In this document: positions 25,207-34,725 of the stretch, in pieces
Numbering within the stretch: position 1 is the first letter of the stretch
How the letters are laid out: every line of letters starts with the position of its first letter
Assembly (NCBI RefSeq): GCF_014698045.1
Contig: NZ_JACJSE010000007.1
Coordinates: 331,488 to 395,487, forward strand
Direction: 5' to 3'
Origin: Aulosira sp. FACHB-615
GTDB taxonomy: Bacteria; Cyanobacteriota; Cyanobacteriia; Cyanobacteriales; Nostocaceae
Length of the DNA stretch: 64,000 nt
The notes under the pieces: model-generated
Databases searched by the model: none
What the model saw: the letters and a program-made list of their open reading frames with translations, nothing else
Told to the model about the DNA's origin: nothing
Translations under genes and position numbers: made by a program

Positions 25207-26346
25207 TTAACGCATTGGGGCGGTGGGAGTTTTGATGAGTAAGACTTCTTGTGTATTCATAACGGTACGGGTGCTATAGTTTTTGACTAATTCACGGTAC
25301 ACATTCATTGTTTCTTCATACACTCTTGCTGCTTTGAACCGTTCTAAATTTTGTTTGGCGCGGTTTTGCCAATATTGGAGTTGCACAGGATCACCAAGTA
25401 ATTGCGTGAGAACATTGGCTAAGGTTTGACTGTCTTTTGGTGGTACAAGAATGCCAGCTTGACGATGATCTAATGTTTCGGGAATGCCGTCTACATCGCT
25501 GGCAACAATAGCACAGCCAGCTTCTCGCGCTTCTGTTAAGACTAAACCAAAAGATTCGCAGTAAGAAGCTAAAACAAAGATATCACTAGCCAGCATATAA
25601 CGTTGGGGTTCTGGCTGAAAACCTTCAAAATGAATGCGTTGACGTAGTTTGCCGCAGGGTATGTTGTTTACTATTGCTTCAAAGATAGAACGATCTGGGC
25701 CGTCACCAACTAAATATAAGTGTGCTGCGGGAAAGTTGGGGGCAATTTTTGTAAATGCTGTGATTAACTCTGCAATGCCTTTACGAGTATACATCCCGGC
25801 AACGGTGGTGATGGCTGGACTATGTAAGGGTAGGGGTTGGTAATCTTGAATGCTGGGGTGGCGGGGACTACCTAATGTGCCGTTGGCAACTACGCATAAT
25901 TTATTCTCAGGGATACCACGGCGAACCATAGAATTATATACGGCTTGGCTGACGGCGATGACTCGATCTGCCAATCCCATTAAAACAGCACTACGTTGAA
26001 ACTCGTTGTGGACTGTAGAGACTAAATGATAGTTGTAAGCTTTGCGTAAAACTCCGGCGAGTACAACGCCTGTCATCATGTGTGCATGGATAATATCTGG
26101 CTGAAATTGCTGGATAATCTCTTTAAAACGCCAAGCCGCTTTAATTAAGTTAAGGGGTTGTCTGCATTGATTGAGATGAAAATGTTTGACGTTATGTTGT
26201 GCTAGTAAAATTTCAAATCCACCGCCAGCCGAAGCAACAGCTACATCATGTCCATCTTGTGATTGTAGACAGGCTAAATCTACGGCTACGTTAACAATGC
26301 CATTGCCAATTTTTTCGACGTGATTTGTAATATGTAAGATTTTCAT
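25207..26346 (-). CDS. glycosyltransferase family 4
   Basis: A 379-residue GT-B enzyme. The N-terminal Rossmann domain begins MKILHITNHVEKIGNGIVNVAVDLA with QPDIIHAHMMTGVV. The C-terminal domain has AGMYTRKGIAELI, YLVGDGPDRS, FEGFQPEP and the nucleotide-sugar signature FVLASYCESFGLVLTEAREAGCAIVASDVDGIPETL (EX7E). It retains the anomeric bond and would act in the cytosol on a lipid- or glycan-linked acceptor. With the PIG-L deacetylase upstream and the two GT4 genes at 30-33 kb it suggests an exopolysaccharide or cell-surface glycan pathway. The donor cannot be told from sequence. Confidence 0.92.
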   Translation of the reverse strand: MKILHITNHVEKIGNGIVNVAVDLACLQSQDGHDVAVASAGGGFEILLAQHNVKHFHLNQCRQPLNLIKAAWRFKEIIQQFQPDIIHAHMMTGVVLAGVLRKAYNYHLVSTVHNEFQRSAVLMGLADRVIAVSQAVYNSMVRRGIPENKLCVVANGTLGSPRHPSIQDYQPLPLHSPAITTVAGMYTRKGIAELITAFTKIAPNFPAAHLYLVGDGPDRSIFEAIVNNIPCGKLRQRIHFEGFQPEPQRYMLASDIFVLASYCESFGLVLTEAREAGCAIVASDVDGIPETLDHRQAGILVPPKDSQTLANVLTQLLGDPVQLQYWQNRAKQNLERFKAARVYEETMNVYRELVKNYSTRTVMNTQEVLLIKTPTAPMR

Positions 26347-26472
26347 AGGATTTTTTCTCTATAGATGTAATTGATAGTTAGAAGGCAGTGGTTCGGCTGC
26401 GCTCACCAACCGGAGGCAGGAGTAAAAATATTATTTTTCCTGACTAAAACGGACAGAAATAAGCCAAAATAA

Positions 26473-27258
26473 TTAAGATTCAACTTTAAAAAATATCTCA
26501 TAAGTACCTAAGAAGCGATTAACAAAACCAGGAGGTAAGCTTTCAAGCTGAGAGGTATAGGCTGCGATCGCCTGATTTTTCTTCTGCTGTACTGAGGTAA
26601 TGGAAAAGCTATACGCGGCGGCTATATCTGATAATTTGAGCATGATAAATAATGGCGCTCTCCAGAATAACCAAATTGGATACTGGAAAATTTCAACATT
26701 AATTTCTGCTTGGTTAATTGCTGCTTTTACTAAAGGATATGTCGCCTCATGATCTCGGTGACAGTCTTTTTGATGGGGTAAATAAACTTCCTCTGGTTGA
26801 TAATGTTTTAAGAGTTCAGCTATTTGGGCGATCGCTGTTTGTTTTTCGTCACCGTTTAAAGCTTGTAAATACCCATCAGCTTTATCTAAAAAGTAAATTG
26901 CTGATGTCTCTACACCCAATATATTTAAGGCTTTAATTGCTTCTTGTTTACGGGTTTGAATAATTTTATTTCTCGATTCTGTATCTATATCTTTTGAACC
27001 TTGACCATTGGTGAGAAACACTACTATTACTGGAATATTTTGCTCACGTTTATAAGCAATCATCCCTCCACAACCAAATGTTTCATCATCTTGGTGGGGA
27101 GAAAATACCATCACAGATTTTTGGTTAAATTTTAATTGCTGACTGCCTTGCAGTAAAATCCAACGTGTTATTAAGTTGGAATGAATATATTGCATCCGTT
27201 CCAGCAAAATACTCGGTACTAGTTTTTGTAATTGTTGTAAATAAGGTTTAATTTTCAT
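26473..27258 (-). CDS. PIG-L family deacetylase
   Basis: About 261 residues from the ATG at 27258 (MKIKPYLQQL). The zinc site is seen as SPHQDDETFGCGGM (H-x-DD) and LPHQKDCHRDHEATY (H-x-x-H). PIG-L/LmbE enzymes remove the acetyl group from GlcNAc-containing lipids or glycans. The N-terminal 45 residues form a helical extension. The gene is read in the same direction as the GT4 gene at 25207, 126 bp away, and both probably handle the same amino-sugar glycan. The C-terminal half keeps the fold (SVQQKKNQAIAAYTSQLESL). Confidence 0.9.
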   Translation of the reverse strand: MKIKPYLQQLQKLVPSILLERMQYIHSNLITRWILLQGSQQLKFNQKSVMVFSPHQDDETFGCGGMIAYKREQNIPVIVVFLTNGQGSKDIDTESRNKIIQTRKQEAIKALNILGVETSAIYFLDKADGYLQALNGDEKQTAIAQIAELLKHYQPEEVYLPHQKDCHRDHEATYPLVKAAINQAEINVEIFQYPIWLFWRAPLFIMLKLSDIAAAYSFSITSVQQKKNQAIAAYTSQLESLPPGFVNRFLGTYEIFFKVES

Positions 27259-27264
27259 ATACAT

Positions 27265-27650
27265 TTAGGTAAATAATCTGGGTATATTAATTTTCGATGC
27301 TTTTAATAACTGATAATCTATGATGATTAGCCAATTAAATTAGAGCTATATTCTCTATACTTTTTATTTCTGCTTTTTCAGCTTGTTTTTGGCAACTGTA
27401 CATAAACTTTATGCGGTGTTTCTAGTGAAATATATTTAGTATGATAATTCACTTCTGATCTAGAGGGAAGGTAATTTGTTTATTTATTTGATGAAAAAAT
27501 AGCATTCAATATAAAGCAATTTCTATTATTAATAAATATTGAATTGTGGTAGCAGTATAATACAATTTTTCTAGATTGGTTTGCATGAACAGATACCCGA
27601 CTTCTTCAAGAAGTCGGGTATCTAAAAAACACTAATTTTGAGCAGAGAAG
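27265..27650. other. intergenic region between the propeller and PIG-L genes
   Basis: A/T-rich, without an ORF of note. It contains the 33-bp palindrome at 27591-27623 and presumably the promoter of the PIG-L/GT4 genes near 27270-27450. Confidence 0.45.
27591..27623. repeat. 33-bp perfect palindromic repeat
   Basis: Arms AGATACCCGACTTCTT and AAGAAGTCGGGTATCT surround one C. Compared with the copy at 22464, C5 of the left arm is A and the matching G of the right arm is T, so pairing is preserved by a double change. Confidence 0.75.
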
Positions 27651-29864
27651 CTAACTTTTGAAGCGATACATAATTACTTTCCCTTTCCAATCTTCTTCTA
27701 CAAACACTACATATTCCCCATTAGAACGACGAAAAGCGCGGATACCTTGGGGTATATCAATCCAACCACTTTCGCCTGCGACTTCTGCGCCTGGTTTTAA
27801 TGTTTTGACAGTAGCACCTGTTTTGGCATTGTAAACATAAACCTCGGCGGTTTTCATTTTCACCGCAAATACATAATCACCAGCAACACTCATAGCGGCG
27901 GTTGATACTTCGCGCTTACCTGTGGTGTCGTGGGGAACAACAACGCGCCAACGCAGTGTGGGATTATTTCCTTTACGCCAATTATCAAAGCGGAGAATTT
28001 CGGAACCAACGACTCCAGCATCATCACCGATCGCAGGATGATCAACCGTAAATCCTGATAAATACATCGTATCAGTTTCGGGAAAGTATTCGATGCGGCG
28101 GACATCGGTAATCATGCTAGGAGTTTTCTGCTTCTCCATAGAACTATAGCTATAGATGGGATTTCCATACTTATCAAGTCCTTGTAGGGGATAGTGGCGA
28201 ATCCCAATTCCATCTTGAGTGCGTAAAGTTTTCCAAATATCACCTTTACTATCAACCCACCAACCACCTAAGTAGGGATAATCTTCACTTTGATCATACT
28301 CACCTTGATCAAATTTACCGTTACCGTTGCGATCGCCCCAAATCCATTCTCCTTTATTTGGTTGATAAGGCGGCCAAGTTCCGCTAACTGATTTTTCTCC
28401 ACCGCCATTTGTCCCAGCAAACATCCCAGCCGGAATCGCAATCTTACCATCCTTTGCAGAGTCAAAGCGGTAAATTTGCATAAAACTAGCATACATATTT
28501 GTCACAAACAAAAATCGCTTACCTTGAATGCGGCGAACAAAGGTAGCATCTGGGGAAGTGTGTAAGCGGGGATCTTGGGGATATTTAAAGGGATTTAAGG
28601 TGTAAGCTTTGTAAGTCCATTGCTTCCCTGCTGGTTGGTTATAGTCAATCAAGTAGTGTTCTTGTTTGGTGAACACTTCTAAACCATCGGTGTTGGGATC
28701 TGCATCGGCGTTATCCACAAATAATAACCCGTGTAATTGCCATATTGGTTTTCCCGATGCAGAAAACTTGCGTAAATCTGTACCTGAGTTGTTAAAACCA
28801 TTGCTATTCACATAGATATTCCCAGAACTATCAGCACCAACTCCGGTAATTCCATATAGTTTTAATGGTTGTACTTCTCCTGGCGTACCTGCATAAACTC
28901 CGCCTTTCATCCCAAAAGTACCAACCTGTACAGGCTGATTTTTGATGTTGTAAATTAATACTTGCTGACGCTGACTGTTGTCTGCAACTAAAAGTCTACC
29001 TTGATGATCAATGGCGATCGCAGTTGGTTTAGGAATATTAGTAATTTGTGACGCTAATAACTTACCTGTAGGGGAGTAGTGGGAAATTTTGTTTTGGTTG
29101 TGAATCACCCAAAGATTTGCTTGTTTATCAATAGCGATCGCACCAGGACGAACTACACTAAAACTACGTAGTTCTTGCATAGTTTCGCTATTGTAGACGC
29201 GAATTTTATTCGTTGCTGAATCACTCACATATAACTCATTTCCTGCAATTGCTAATCCAGTAACTTCACTTTGATTACTGATAATTAGCATACTTTTATC
29301 CCAACCCCTTCCCCCATTAAAAGGTGCTGGTTTTCCCGATAAGTTATAGCGTCTGACAGTATACCAAGTTATCCCTTCCGGTGGATAATCATCCTTTGTT
29401 TTACCAATTGAGCCTTGTGCTAAGGCAATATAAATATATTTACTATTAGCTGTGACTGCTTTACCACCAGTGCGACTCCAGCCGTGAGTCTCTTCCACAG
29501 CGCCAATTACATTACCATCTTTATATATACCTGCCTCTCTACCAGCTTCATCCCAATGACTGTTAGTATAAACTGTGCCATCGGGTGCAACATACATTGC
29601 TTCAATATTATTTTGTACCCACTTCTTACCACCACCAAAACTATTACCTATCCAAGAAGTTTTATAGGTACTAGCTGCTACTCCTGTGACGCTGGTTTCA
29701 GTAGTTATATCAAGGGAAAAAGCCAGAAATATCACGGCTAGTCCCATCAGCATCAAAGAAATTGGTTTTAACTGTCGATTATTGCCTAACTTGAATATTC
29801 TTTGAATATATTTATGCAGTTGTTGATGGATTTTACTCAACTTTGTATGTGTATTTTTTGGCAT
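27651..29864 (-). CDS. secreted NHL/beta-propeller repeat protein
   Basis: 737 residues. A 35-residue basic N-terminus precedes a hydrophobic segment (ISLMLMGLAVIFLAFSL) that acts as signal or anchor. The rest is a series of beta-propeller blades: AMYVAPDGTVYTNS, VTGLAIAGNELYVSDSATNKIRVYNS, AIAIDHQGRLLVADNSQRQQVLIYNI, GVGADSSGNIYVNSNGF, then GEWIWGDRNGNGKFDQGEY, a likely calcium-binding DxNxNGxxD loop. No catalytic residues were identified. Export and the glycan genes on both sides suggest a role in surface polysaccharide binding or modification, but this is inference only. The long ORF appears intact. Confidence 0.8.
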   Translation of the reverse strand: MPKNTHTKLSKIHQQLHKYIQRIFKLGNNRQLKPISLMLMGLAVIFLAFSLDITTETSVTGVAASTYKTSWIGNSFGGGKKWVQNNIEAMYVAPDGTVYTNSHWDEAGREAGIYKDGNVIGAVEETHGWSRTGGKAVTANSKYIYIALAQGSIGKTKDDYPPEGITWYTVRRYNLSGKPAPFNGGRGWDKSMLIISNQSEVTGLAIAGNELYVSDSATNKIRVYNSETMQELRSFSVVRPGAIAIDKQANLWVIHNQNKISHYSPTGKLLASQITNIPKPTAIAIDHQGRLLVADNSQRQQVLIYNIKNQPVQVGTFGMKGGVYAGTPGEVQPLKLYGITGVGADSSGNIYVNSNGFNNSGTDLRKFSASGKPIWQLHGLLFVDNADADPNTDGLEVFTKQEHYLIDYNQPAGKQWTYKAYTLNPFKYPQDPRLHTSPDATFVRRIQGKRFLFVTNMYASFMQIYRFDSAKDGKIAIPAGMFAGTNGGGEKSVSGTWPPYQPNKGEWIWGDRNGNGKFDQGEYDQSEDYPYLGGWWVDSKGDIWKTLRTQDGIGIRHYPLQGLDKYGNPIYSYSSMEKQKTPSMITDVRRIEYFPETDTMYLSGFTVDHPAIGDDAGVVGSEILRFDNWRKGNNPTLRWRVVVPHDTTGKREVSTAAMSVAGDYVFAVKMKTAEVYVYNAKTGATVKTLKPGAEVAGESGWIDIPQGIRAFRRSNGEYVVFVEEDWKGKVIMYRFKS

Positions 29865-30649
29865 AATCTACTTAAAATTTAAATTGAAATCAGATATCAA
29901 AAAGTTCGCCAGTCAAATAGGTATGGCGACAAATTAGCTATCAAAAAATGGCGTGCAGATACTTTTGTGCTAACTGATACAATCAACACAACTAAGTAGC
30001 AATAGATAATGCTCAAAAACCCTGGTTTATTACTATCGATGGTAGGATGTTATGGATTTTTCACCTGATATTAGTCTGCCTGTGGAAACTTTCAAAAATT
30101 AAGACTAATATTTCAGCCTAATTTTCCCAGGACATATTACATAGATAACAAACACTGGGTATTTGAAAATTGATATTTACCTAAAATTCATGAAAACCAC
30201 ACATATTTTTCAACTAGTCAAGAGAAATTCCTAGAAGAATCTTTATATTTGTAGCTAAACTTACTAAACAATAGCTAAAAAAGTAAAACTGAATACATTG
30301 AATCAATAATTTTACCCAACATAAATATCTTTGATTACTTTAAGACTGTTGAACACCAGAAATCATGTAATTTAAATCACAAAATTTCTGCTTGACACTA
30401 GAATCTAAATCGTTTATAAATTATTGTCCTCTGCAAAAACACTTGTCTTTGATGATTGGCTTTTGAAATTTTAGTAGTTAGATATCTAAAATCAAAATCT
30501 GCATCCAGTCAGACCCAAAGAATGCTGATTTTAGTAAAAATTACAGGATATAAATATTAGTCTGATTAATCTACTGCAAAATTAAAAAGAAATAACTTGA
30601 GAGTGATGGTAATTAAACATACACTCAAACAATCATAGGAGAGTAAAAA
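29865..30649. other. 785-bp intergenic region
   Basis: Very A/T-rich with no acceptable ORF on either strand and no recognised repeat family. It should hold the divergent promoters of the propeller gene and the GT4 operon. AGGAGAG at 30637-30643 is the ribosome binding site of the GT4 gene. Confidence 0.45.
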
Positions 30650-31819
30650 GTGGGATGTAAAAACGAAAATTTTAATACTAAGTCTGCATCTATACTGACA
30701 CTGGGGTTGGGTTGGTTCCCTAAAACACCAGGAGGATTAGAAAGATATATTTATGAATTAACTCATCAATTAGCCAACCGTCAAGACCAAATAGAATTAT
30801 GTGGAGTTGGTTTACCAGAAATTGATTTAAATTCACCAATCAAATTAACTAACTTAGCTTCTCCTAATCTGCCAATTTGGCAAAGACTTTGGCATATTCG
30901 CAATAACTTTAAAAATAGTAGAATCGGCAAGCCAGATGCAATTAATTTACATTTTGCATTATATAGCTTTCCGATTATGGATATTTTACCGCAAGATATA
31001 CCCATTACCTTTAACTTTCATGGCCCTTGGGCATCAGAAAGTGAGCAAGAAGTAACTACTAATAAATTGAGTATTATTATCAAGCGGTTGTTAATTGAAA
31101 AAAGTACTTATCATCGCTGCGATCGCTTTATTGTTCTGAGTAAAGCATTTGGTAATATTTTACATCAACAATATCAAGTTCCTTGGGAAAAAATTCACAT
31201 TATTCCTGGTGGTGTAAATATTCATCGCTTTCAGCCAAATTTATCGCAACAGGCAGCAAAACAGGAATTAGGCTGGCCAGATAATCGTCCGATATTATTT
31301 ACATCTCGCCGCTTAGTTTATCGTATGGGTATTGATAAACTCTTGCAAGCTGTAGCTATAATTAAACCTAAAATTCCTGATGTTTGGTTAGCAATTGCTG
31401 GTCGTGGTTATATGCAAGATGCACTACAACAGCAAGCAAAAGAATTAGGCTTAGAAAATACAGTTAAATTTTTAGGTTTTATCCCAGATGAGCAATTACC
31501 CATAGCCTATCAAGCTGCTGATTTAACAGTTATGCCTAGTCAATCTTTTGAAGGTTTTGGTTTAGCATTAGTTGAATCTTTAGCTTGCGGTACACCTGTT
31601 GTCTGTACACCGGTGGGGGGAATGCCAGAAATTTTAACGCAATTTTCACCAGATTTGATTACCAGTTCAACTGAAGTTTATGACATAGCTGACAAATTAG
31701 AGAATATCCTCTTAGGGAAAATTTCAATTCCTTCGCGTCAGGCTTGCCGTGATTATGCCGTAACTAATTATGACTGGTCTTTAATCGCACAAAAAGTTCG
31801 TGATGTTATCTTAGCTTAA
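30650..31819 (+). CDS. glycosyltransferase family 4
   Basis: 389 residues, starting at GTG 30650, supported by AGGAGAG 6 bases upstream; no ATG is available near the domain start. The N-terminal loop GLGWFPKTPGGLERYIYELTHQL is the glycine-rich acceptor side. TFNFHGPWASES, IPGGVNIHRFQP, FTSRRLVYRMGIDKLL and MPSQSFEGFGLALVESLACGTPVVCTPVGGMPEIL complete a normal GT-B enzyme with the EX7E signature. It is followed after 29 bp by another GT4 gene, a likely operon. The role is probably assembly of an exopolysaccharide repeat unit. Confidence 0.92.
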   Translation: MGCKNENFNTKSASILTLGLGWFPKTPGGLERYIYELTHQLANRQDQIELCGVGLPEIDLNSPIKLTNLASPNLPIWQRLWHIRNNFKNSRIGKPDAINLHFALYSFPIMDILPQDIPITFNFHGPWASESEQEVTTNKLSIIIKRLLIEKSTYHRCDRFIVLSKAFGNILHQQYQVPWEKIHIIPGGVNIHRFQPNLSQQAAKQELGWPDNRPILFTSRRLVYRMGIDKLLQAVAIIKPKIPDVWLAIAGRGYMQDALQQQAKELGLENTVKFLGFIPDEQLPIAYQAADLTVMPSQSFEGFGLALVESLACGTPVVCTPVGGMPEILTQFSPDLITSSTEVYDIADKLENILLGKISIPSRQACRDYAVTNYDWSLIAQKVRDVILA

Positions 31820-31848
31820 AATCTAAATTTTAAAGTATTTAATATCTT

Positions 31849-33036
31849 ATGAAAATTCTATTTTTAGACCAAAGTGGTAAACCTGGTGGTGCAGAACTTT
31901 GTTTAATTGATATTGCTAAACCATACCGCGATCGCGGTATGGTTAGCTTGTTCGCTGATGGTGATTTTAAAACCTTACTCCAGCAACATCAAATCCCCGT
32001 TGAAGTATTAACAACCAAACCAATTCAAGTCCAAAAACAAAGTAACTTATTGCAAGCAATAGCCAGCATTAAACAACTAGCACCTTTATTAATTAAAGTT
32101 GTAAACTTAGCAAAAAAATATGATGTAATTTATGCCAATACCCAAAAAGCACTAGTTATTGGCGCACTGGCAAGTGTTTTAGCAAATCGTCCTCTAGTTT
32201 ATCATTTACACGATATCCTTTCCTTAGAACACTTTAGCCCAATTAACTTACGAGTTGCTGTCACCTTAGCTAATAAATTTGCATCATTAGTTATCGCTAA
32301 TTCACAAGCTAGTCAAACAGCATTTGTCCAAGCTGGCGGTAAGCCGGAAATCACAGCAATTGTTTATAACGGATTTGATAGTAAAAAATATCAAATTCCT
32401 GAAGTTGAAATTCAAAAAATCCGACAAGATTTAAACTTAGAAGGTAAATTTGTTGTTGGACATTTCAGCCGTCTCGCACCCTGGAAAGGACAACATATTT
32501 TACTGGAAGCATTAGCACAATGTCCGCCACAAGTCACAGCAATTTTAGTTGGTGATGCTTTATTTGGCGAACAAGATTATGTCCAAGAATTACATCGCCA
32601 AGTTGCCAAACTAGGTTTAGAAAATCGCGTCAAATTTTTAGGATTTCGCGCTGACATTCCGCAGTTAATGTCAGCTTGTAACTTAGTGGCGCATACTTCC
32701 ACTGCACCAGAACCCTTTGGTAGAGTAATTGTTGAGGCGATGTTATGCGGTACACCTGTCGTCGCAGCCAAAGCCGGCGGTGCGATTGAATTAGTCGAAC
32801 ATGGTGTCAATGGTTTTTTAACCACACCCGGCGATTCCCAAGAACTAGCCAACGTAATTAACACCTGTGTTCAAGAAATAGAAATCACTACAGCGATCGC
32901 TGATTATGCCAGAAAGACTGCCAGTCAGCGTTTTGATATCGCCACTATTAATCAGCAAATTGCCCAATTATTGATTTCCAGGAAAATAGATGTGAATGAT
33001 ACCAAGGTGGTAGATTTTCAGGGTAATGAAGATTAA
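31849..33036 (+). CDS. glycosyltransferase family 4
   Basis: 395 residues. It starts MKILFLDQSGKPGGAELCLIDIA, a GT4 N-terminus with GGAE loop. YDVIYANTQKALVIGAL, VIANSQASQTAFVQAGG, GHFSRLAPWKGQHILLEAL and HTSTAPEPFGRVIVEAMLCGTPVVAAKAGGAIELV follow. The last has the conserved E-P-F-G-R and E residues that bind the nucleotide sugar. It lies 29 bp behind the previous GT4, and the two are likely cotranscribed. Sugar specificity is unknown. The sequence is complete. Confidence 0.92.
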   Translation: MKILFLDQSGKPGGAELCLIDIAKPYRDRGMVSLFADGDFKTLLQQHQIPVEVLTTKPIQVQKQSNLLQAIASIKQLAPLLIKVVNLAKKYDVIYANTQKALVIGALASVLANRPLVYHLHDILSLEHFSPINLRVAVTLANKFASLVIANSQASQTAFVQAGGKPEITAIVYNGFDSKKYQIPEVEIQKIRQDLNLEGKFVVGHFSRLAPWKGQHILLEALAQCPPQVTAILVGDALFGEQDYVQELHRQVAKLGLENRVKFLGFRADIPQLMSACNLVAHTSTAPEPFGRVIVEAMLCGTPVVAAKAGGAIELVEHGVNGFLTTPGDSQELANVINTCVQEIEITTAIADYARKTASQRFDIATINQQIAQLLISRKIDVNDTKVVDFQGNED

Positions 33037-33133
33037 TTTACTACCAATGTGTCTACCTTAAGGCTCTGTCTAGCCTGAGAAAAAATTTTTAACCTAATCT
33101 TAGAGTTCGCTCAAGATTAAGGAAAAATTTTGT

Positions 33134-33715
33134 ATGACAAACGATATTACTACTAATATCAACCAGTCCAGCAATATTAACAAGCAAGTTAATACTTCAA
33201 TTGTCATTGGCGCTCTTTTGATTATTTTAGGGATTGTAGCGATCGCTTTACCTGTAGTTACAACCATATTTGCTGAGACTTGGGTGGCGCTAATCCTGAT
33301 GAGTGCGGGATTTGCCAAGCTTGTTTATGCTACTCATACCCGCCGCGAAGGAGGTTTTCTATTGAAAATTCTCTTAAGCGGACTTTATATTGCTACAGGT
33401 GTGATGCTATTAATTTATCCTCGAACTGGTATTCTTACACTCACCCTGTTACTCGGTAGCTTCTTACTGACAGAAGGTACATTCGAGTTAATTTTGGCAT
33501 TCCGCTTACGTCCCCAACAAAACTGGACATGGGTATTAGGTAATGGCATTATTACCCTATTTTTAGGCGCACTAATTTGGTTTCAGTTTCCCAGCAACGC
33601 ACCTTGGCTACTAGGCACATTATTAGGCTCTAGCATTGTGGTTACAGGTATTTCTCGCGTTATGCTGTCTTTAAATGCGCGTTCTAGCTTACCTGAATCT
33701 AATCAAGCTGCTTAG
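33134..33715 (+). CDS. HdeD family (DUF308) membrane protein
   Basis: 193 residues with six predicted transmembrane helices in three pairs. The N-terminus is polar (MTNDITTNINQSSNINK), then VIGALLIILGIVAIALPVVTTIFAETWVALILMSAG gives the first DUF308 repeat with the conserved G-x-x-x-I-x-x-P. The second and third repeats follow, with LRPQQNWTWVLGNGIITLFLGALIW between them. HdeD proteins are linked to acid resistance in enteric bacteria, but the function in cyanobacteria is unknown. The gene stands alone behind the GT4 operon and is followed by a palindrome at 33732. Confidence 0.88.
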   Translation: MTNDITTNINQSSNINKQVNTSIVIGALLIILGIVAIALPVVTTIFAETWVALILMSAGFAKLVYATHTRREGGFLLKILLSGLYIATGVMLLIYPRTGILTLTLLLGSFLLTEGTFELILAFRLRPQQNWTWVLGNGIITLFLGALIWFQFPSNAPWLLGTLLGSSIVVTGISRVMLSLNARSSLPESNQAA

Positions 33716-33731
33716 ATTTTACTTGCTTTGA

Positions 33732-33760
33732 GTAGAGACTTTGCACTGCAAAGTCTCTAC
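33732..33760. repeat. 29-bp perfect palindromic repeat (family with 156-180)
   Basis: Arms GTAGAGACTTTGCA and TGCAAAGTCTCTAC surround one C. Relative to the copy at 156-180, the pair G-C in the arm is changed to T-A on both sides. It lies between two convergent genes, where it could also limit read-through. Confidence 0.7.
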
Positions 33761-33767
33761 ATATAAA

Positions 33768-34181
33768 CTACAAACCGACTAATTCCCGTGATTCATAATC
33801 AGTAAGTTGTTGAGCGATCGCTAATCTTGCTTCTAACTTCGCTACACTAAACTGATTACGCAGATATTCTAAATGCGCGATCGCATTAGCTTTTTCCATA
33901 GTCAGTTGAATTTGAGTATCCACAGCCTTTTGATATTCGTGATTCAACAGTAATACCTCAAACCGCCGCGCCTTGCGTTGAGCATCATTTTTCAAATCCA
34001 CATCAAAAGCCGCCGCGCGATCTGCATTTCCTTCAAAGCGGTTAATTTGCTGCTGTACGGCCATCAACTGTGAGTCTAGTTCATTTACACGTTGAGCAGC
34101 CTGAGCGATCGCAGATGGATAATGATTCATTTGCATCATCAAATAATCTTCCTCTGAAAATCTCAATTCATCACATAGCAA
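33768..34181 (-). CDS. coiled-coil protein of unknown function with LexA-like promoter
   Basis: A 137-residue, almost wholly helical protein. Residues 25-55 (AIAQAAQRVNELDSQLMAVQ) and 85-125 (VDTQIQLTMEKANAIAHLEY) have heptad character. It has no signal peptide, membrane segment or recognisable enzyme motif. I do not recognise the family. The promoter about 140 bases upstream shares about 25 bases with that of the 87-residue gene at 39165-39428, including a TATAAT box and a LexA-box-like palindrome. DNA-damage or phage-related control is therefore possible. Start could also be the Met at residue 15 or 16. Confidence 0.7.
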   Translation of the reverse strand: MLCDELRFSEEDYLMMQMNHYPSAIAQAAQRVNELDSQLMAVQQQINRFEGNADRAAAFDVDLKNDAQRKARRFEVLLLNHEYQKAVDTQIQLTMEKANAIAHLEYLRNQFSVAKLEARLAIAQQLTDYESRELVGL

Positions 34182-34321
34182 AAGAGATATCAGAAGTATG
34201 TCTAAATACTTCTATTTCTTTGCTTTCAAACTTCTTCTGGAGTAGTGAAAAAATAGTCACATCTTGAAATCAAAAAGATGCTTTTTGGCGTAGAAGACTA
34301 TAACCTGTACTTGATATATCT

Positions 34322-34340
34322 ATTATAGTAAAAATGTACT
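34322..34340 (-). promoter_or_regulatory. promoter with degenerate LexA-like box
   Basis: On the minus strand AGTACATTTTTACT is followed directly by TATAAT and AGATATA. It differs by one base from the cyanobacterial LexA consensus RGTACNNNDGTWCB and is nearly identical to the site at 39465-39483. The leader to the gene at 34181 would be about 130 bases. Confidence 0.5.
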
Positions 34341-34725
34341 GAAAGCGCCACAAAATCCCGCATTTTTAGACGAGATTTATACAGAACTTAGCTAAAATTT
34401 TCCCTCAAGGCATTCCATCTCCCTTGTCCACATTGTCTCCCTTGCCTACCTTGTCCCCCTCTTATCCCTCAATGACAACATAGACCAAAAACCAATTACG
34501 TAATCTTACTTAATATTCTTTCAAAAGAGTATTAGTAAAATCTTAATCATCACCTAAATTTATTGGGTTAAGTAAATTTTCGGAATTATTCTCAAAATCC
34601 AGTGCTTATCAACTCCCAAACCAAATACCCAAAAAAGCACTGTTACTAACAGCGCCGTCATTTTGTGTGTTTAGCGAAAGCTCATATTGCTAACACAACC
34701 AAAACCAATAGGAGTGAGATAAACA
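34341..34725. other. intergenic region before the beta-helix gene
   Basis: Non-coding. A C/T-rich imperfect repeat (CTTGTCC/CTTGCCTA units) spans roughly 34424-34465. ATAGGAGTGAG at 34709-34719 contains the likely ribosome binding site (GGAG) of the gene at 34726. Confidence 0.45.
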
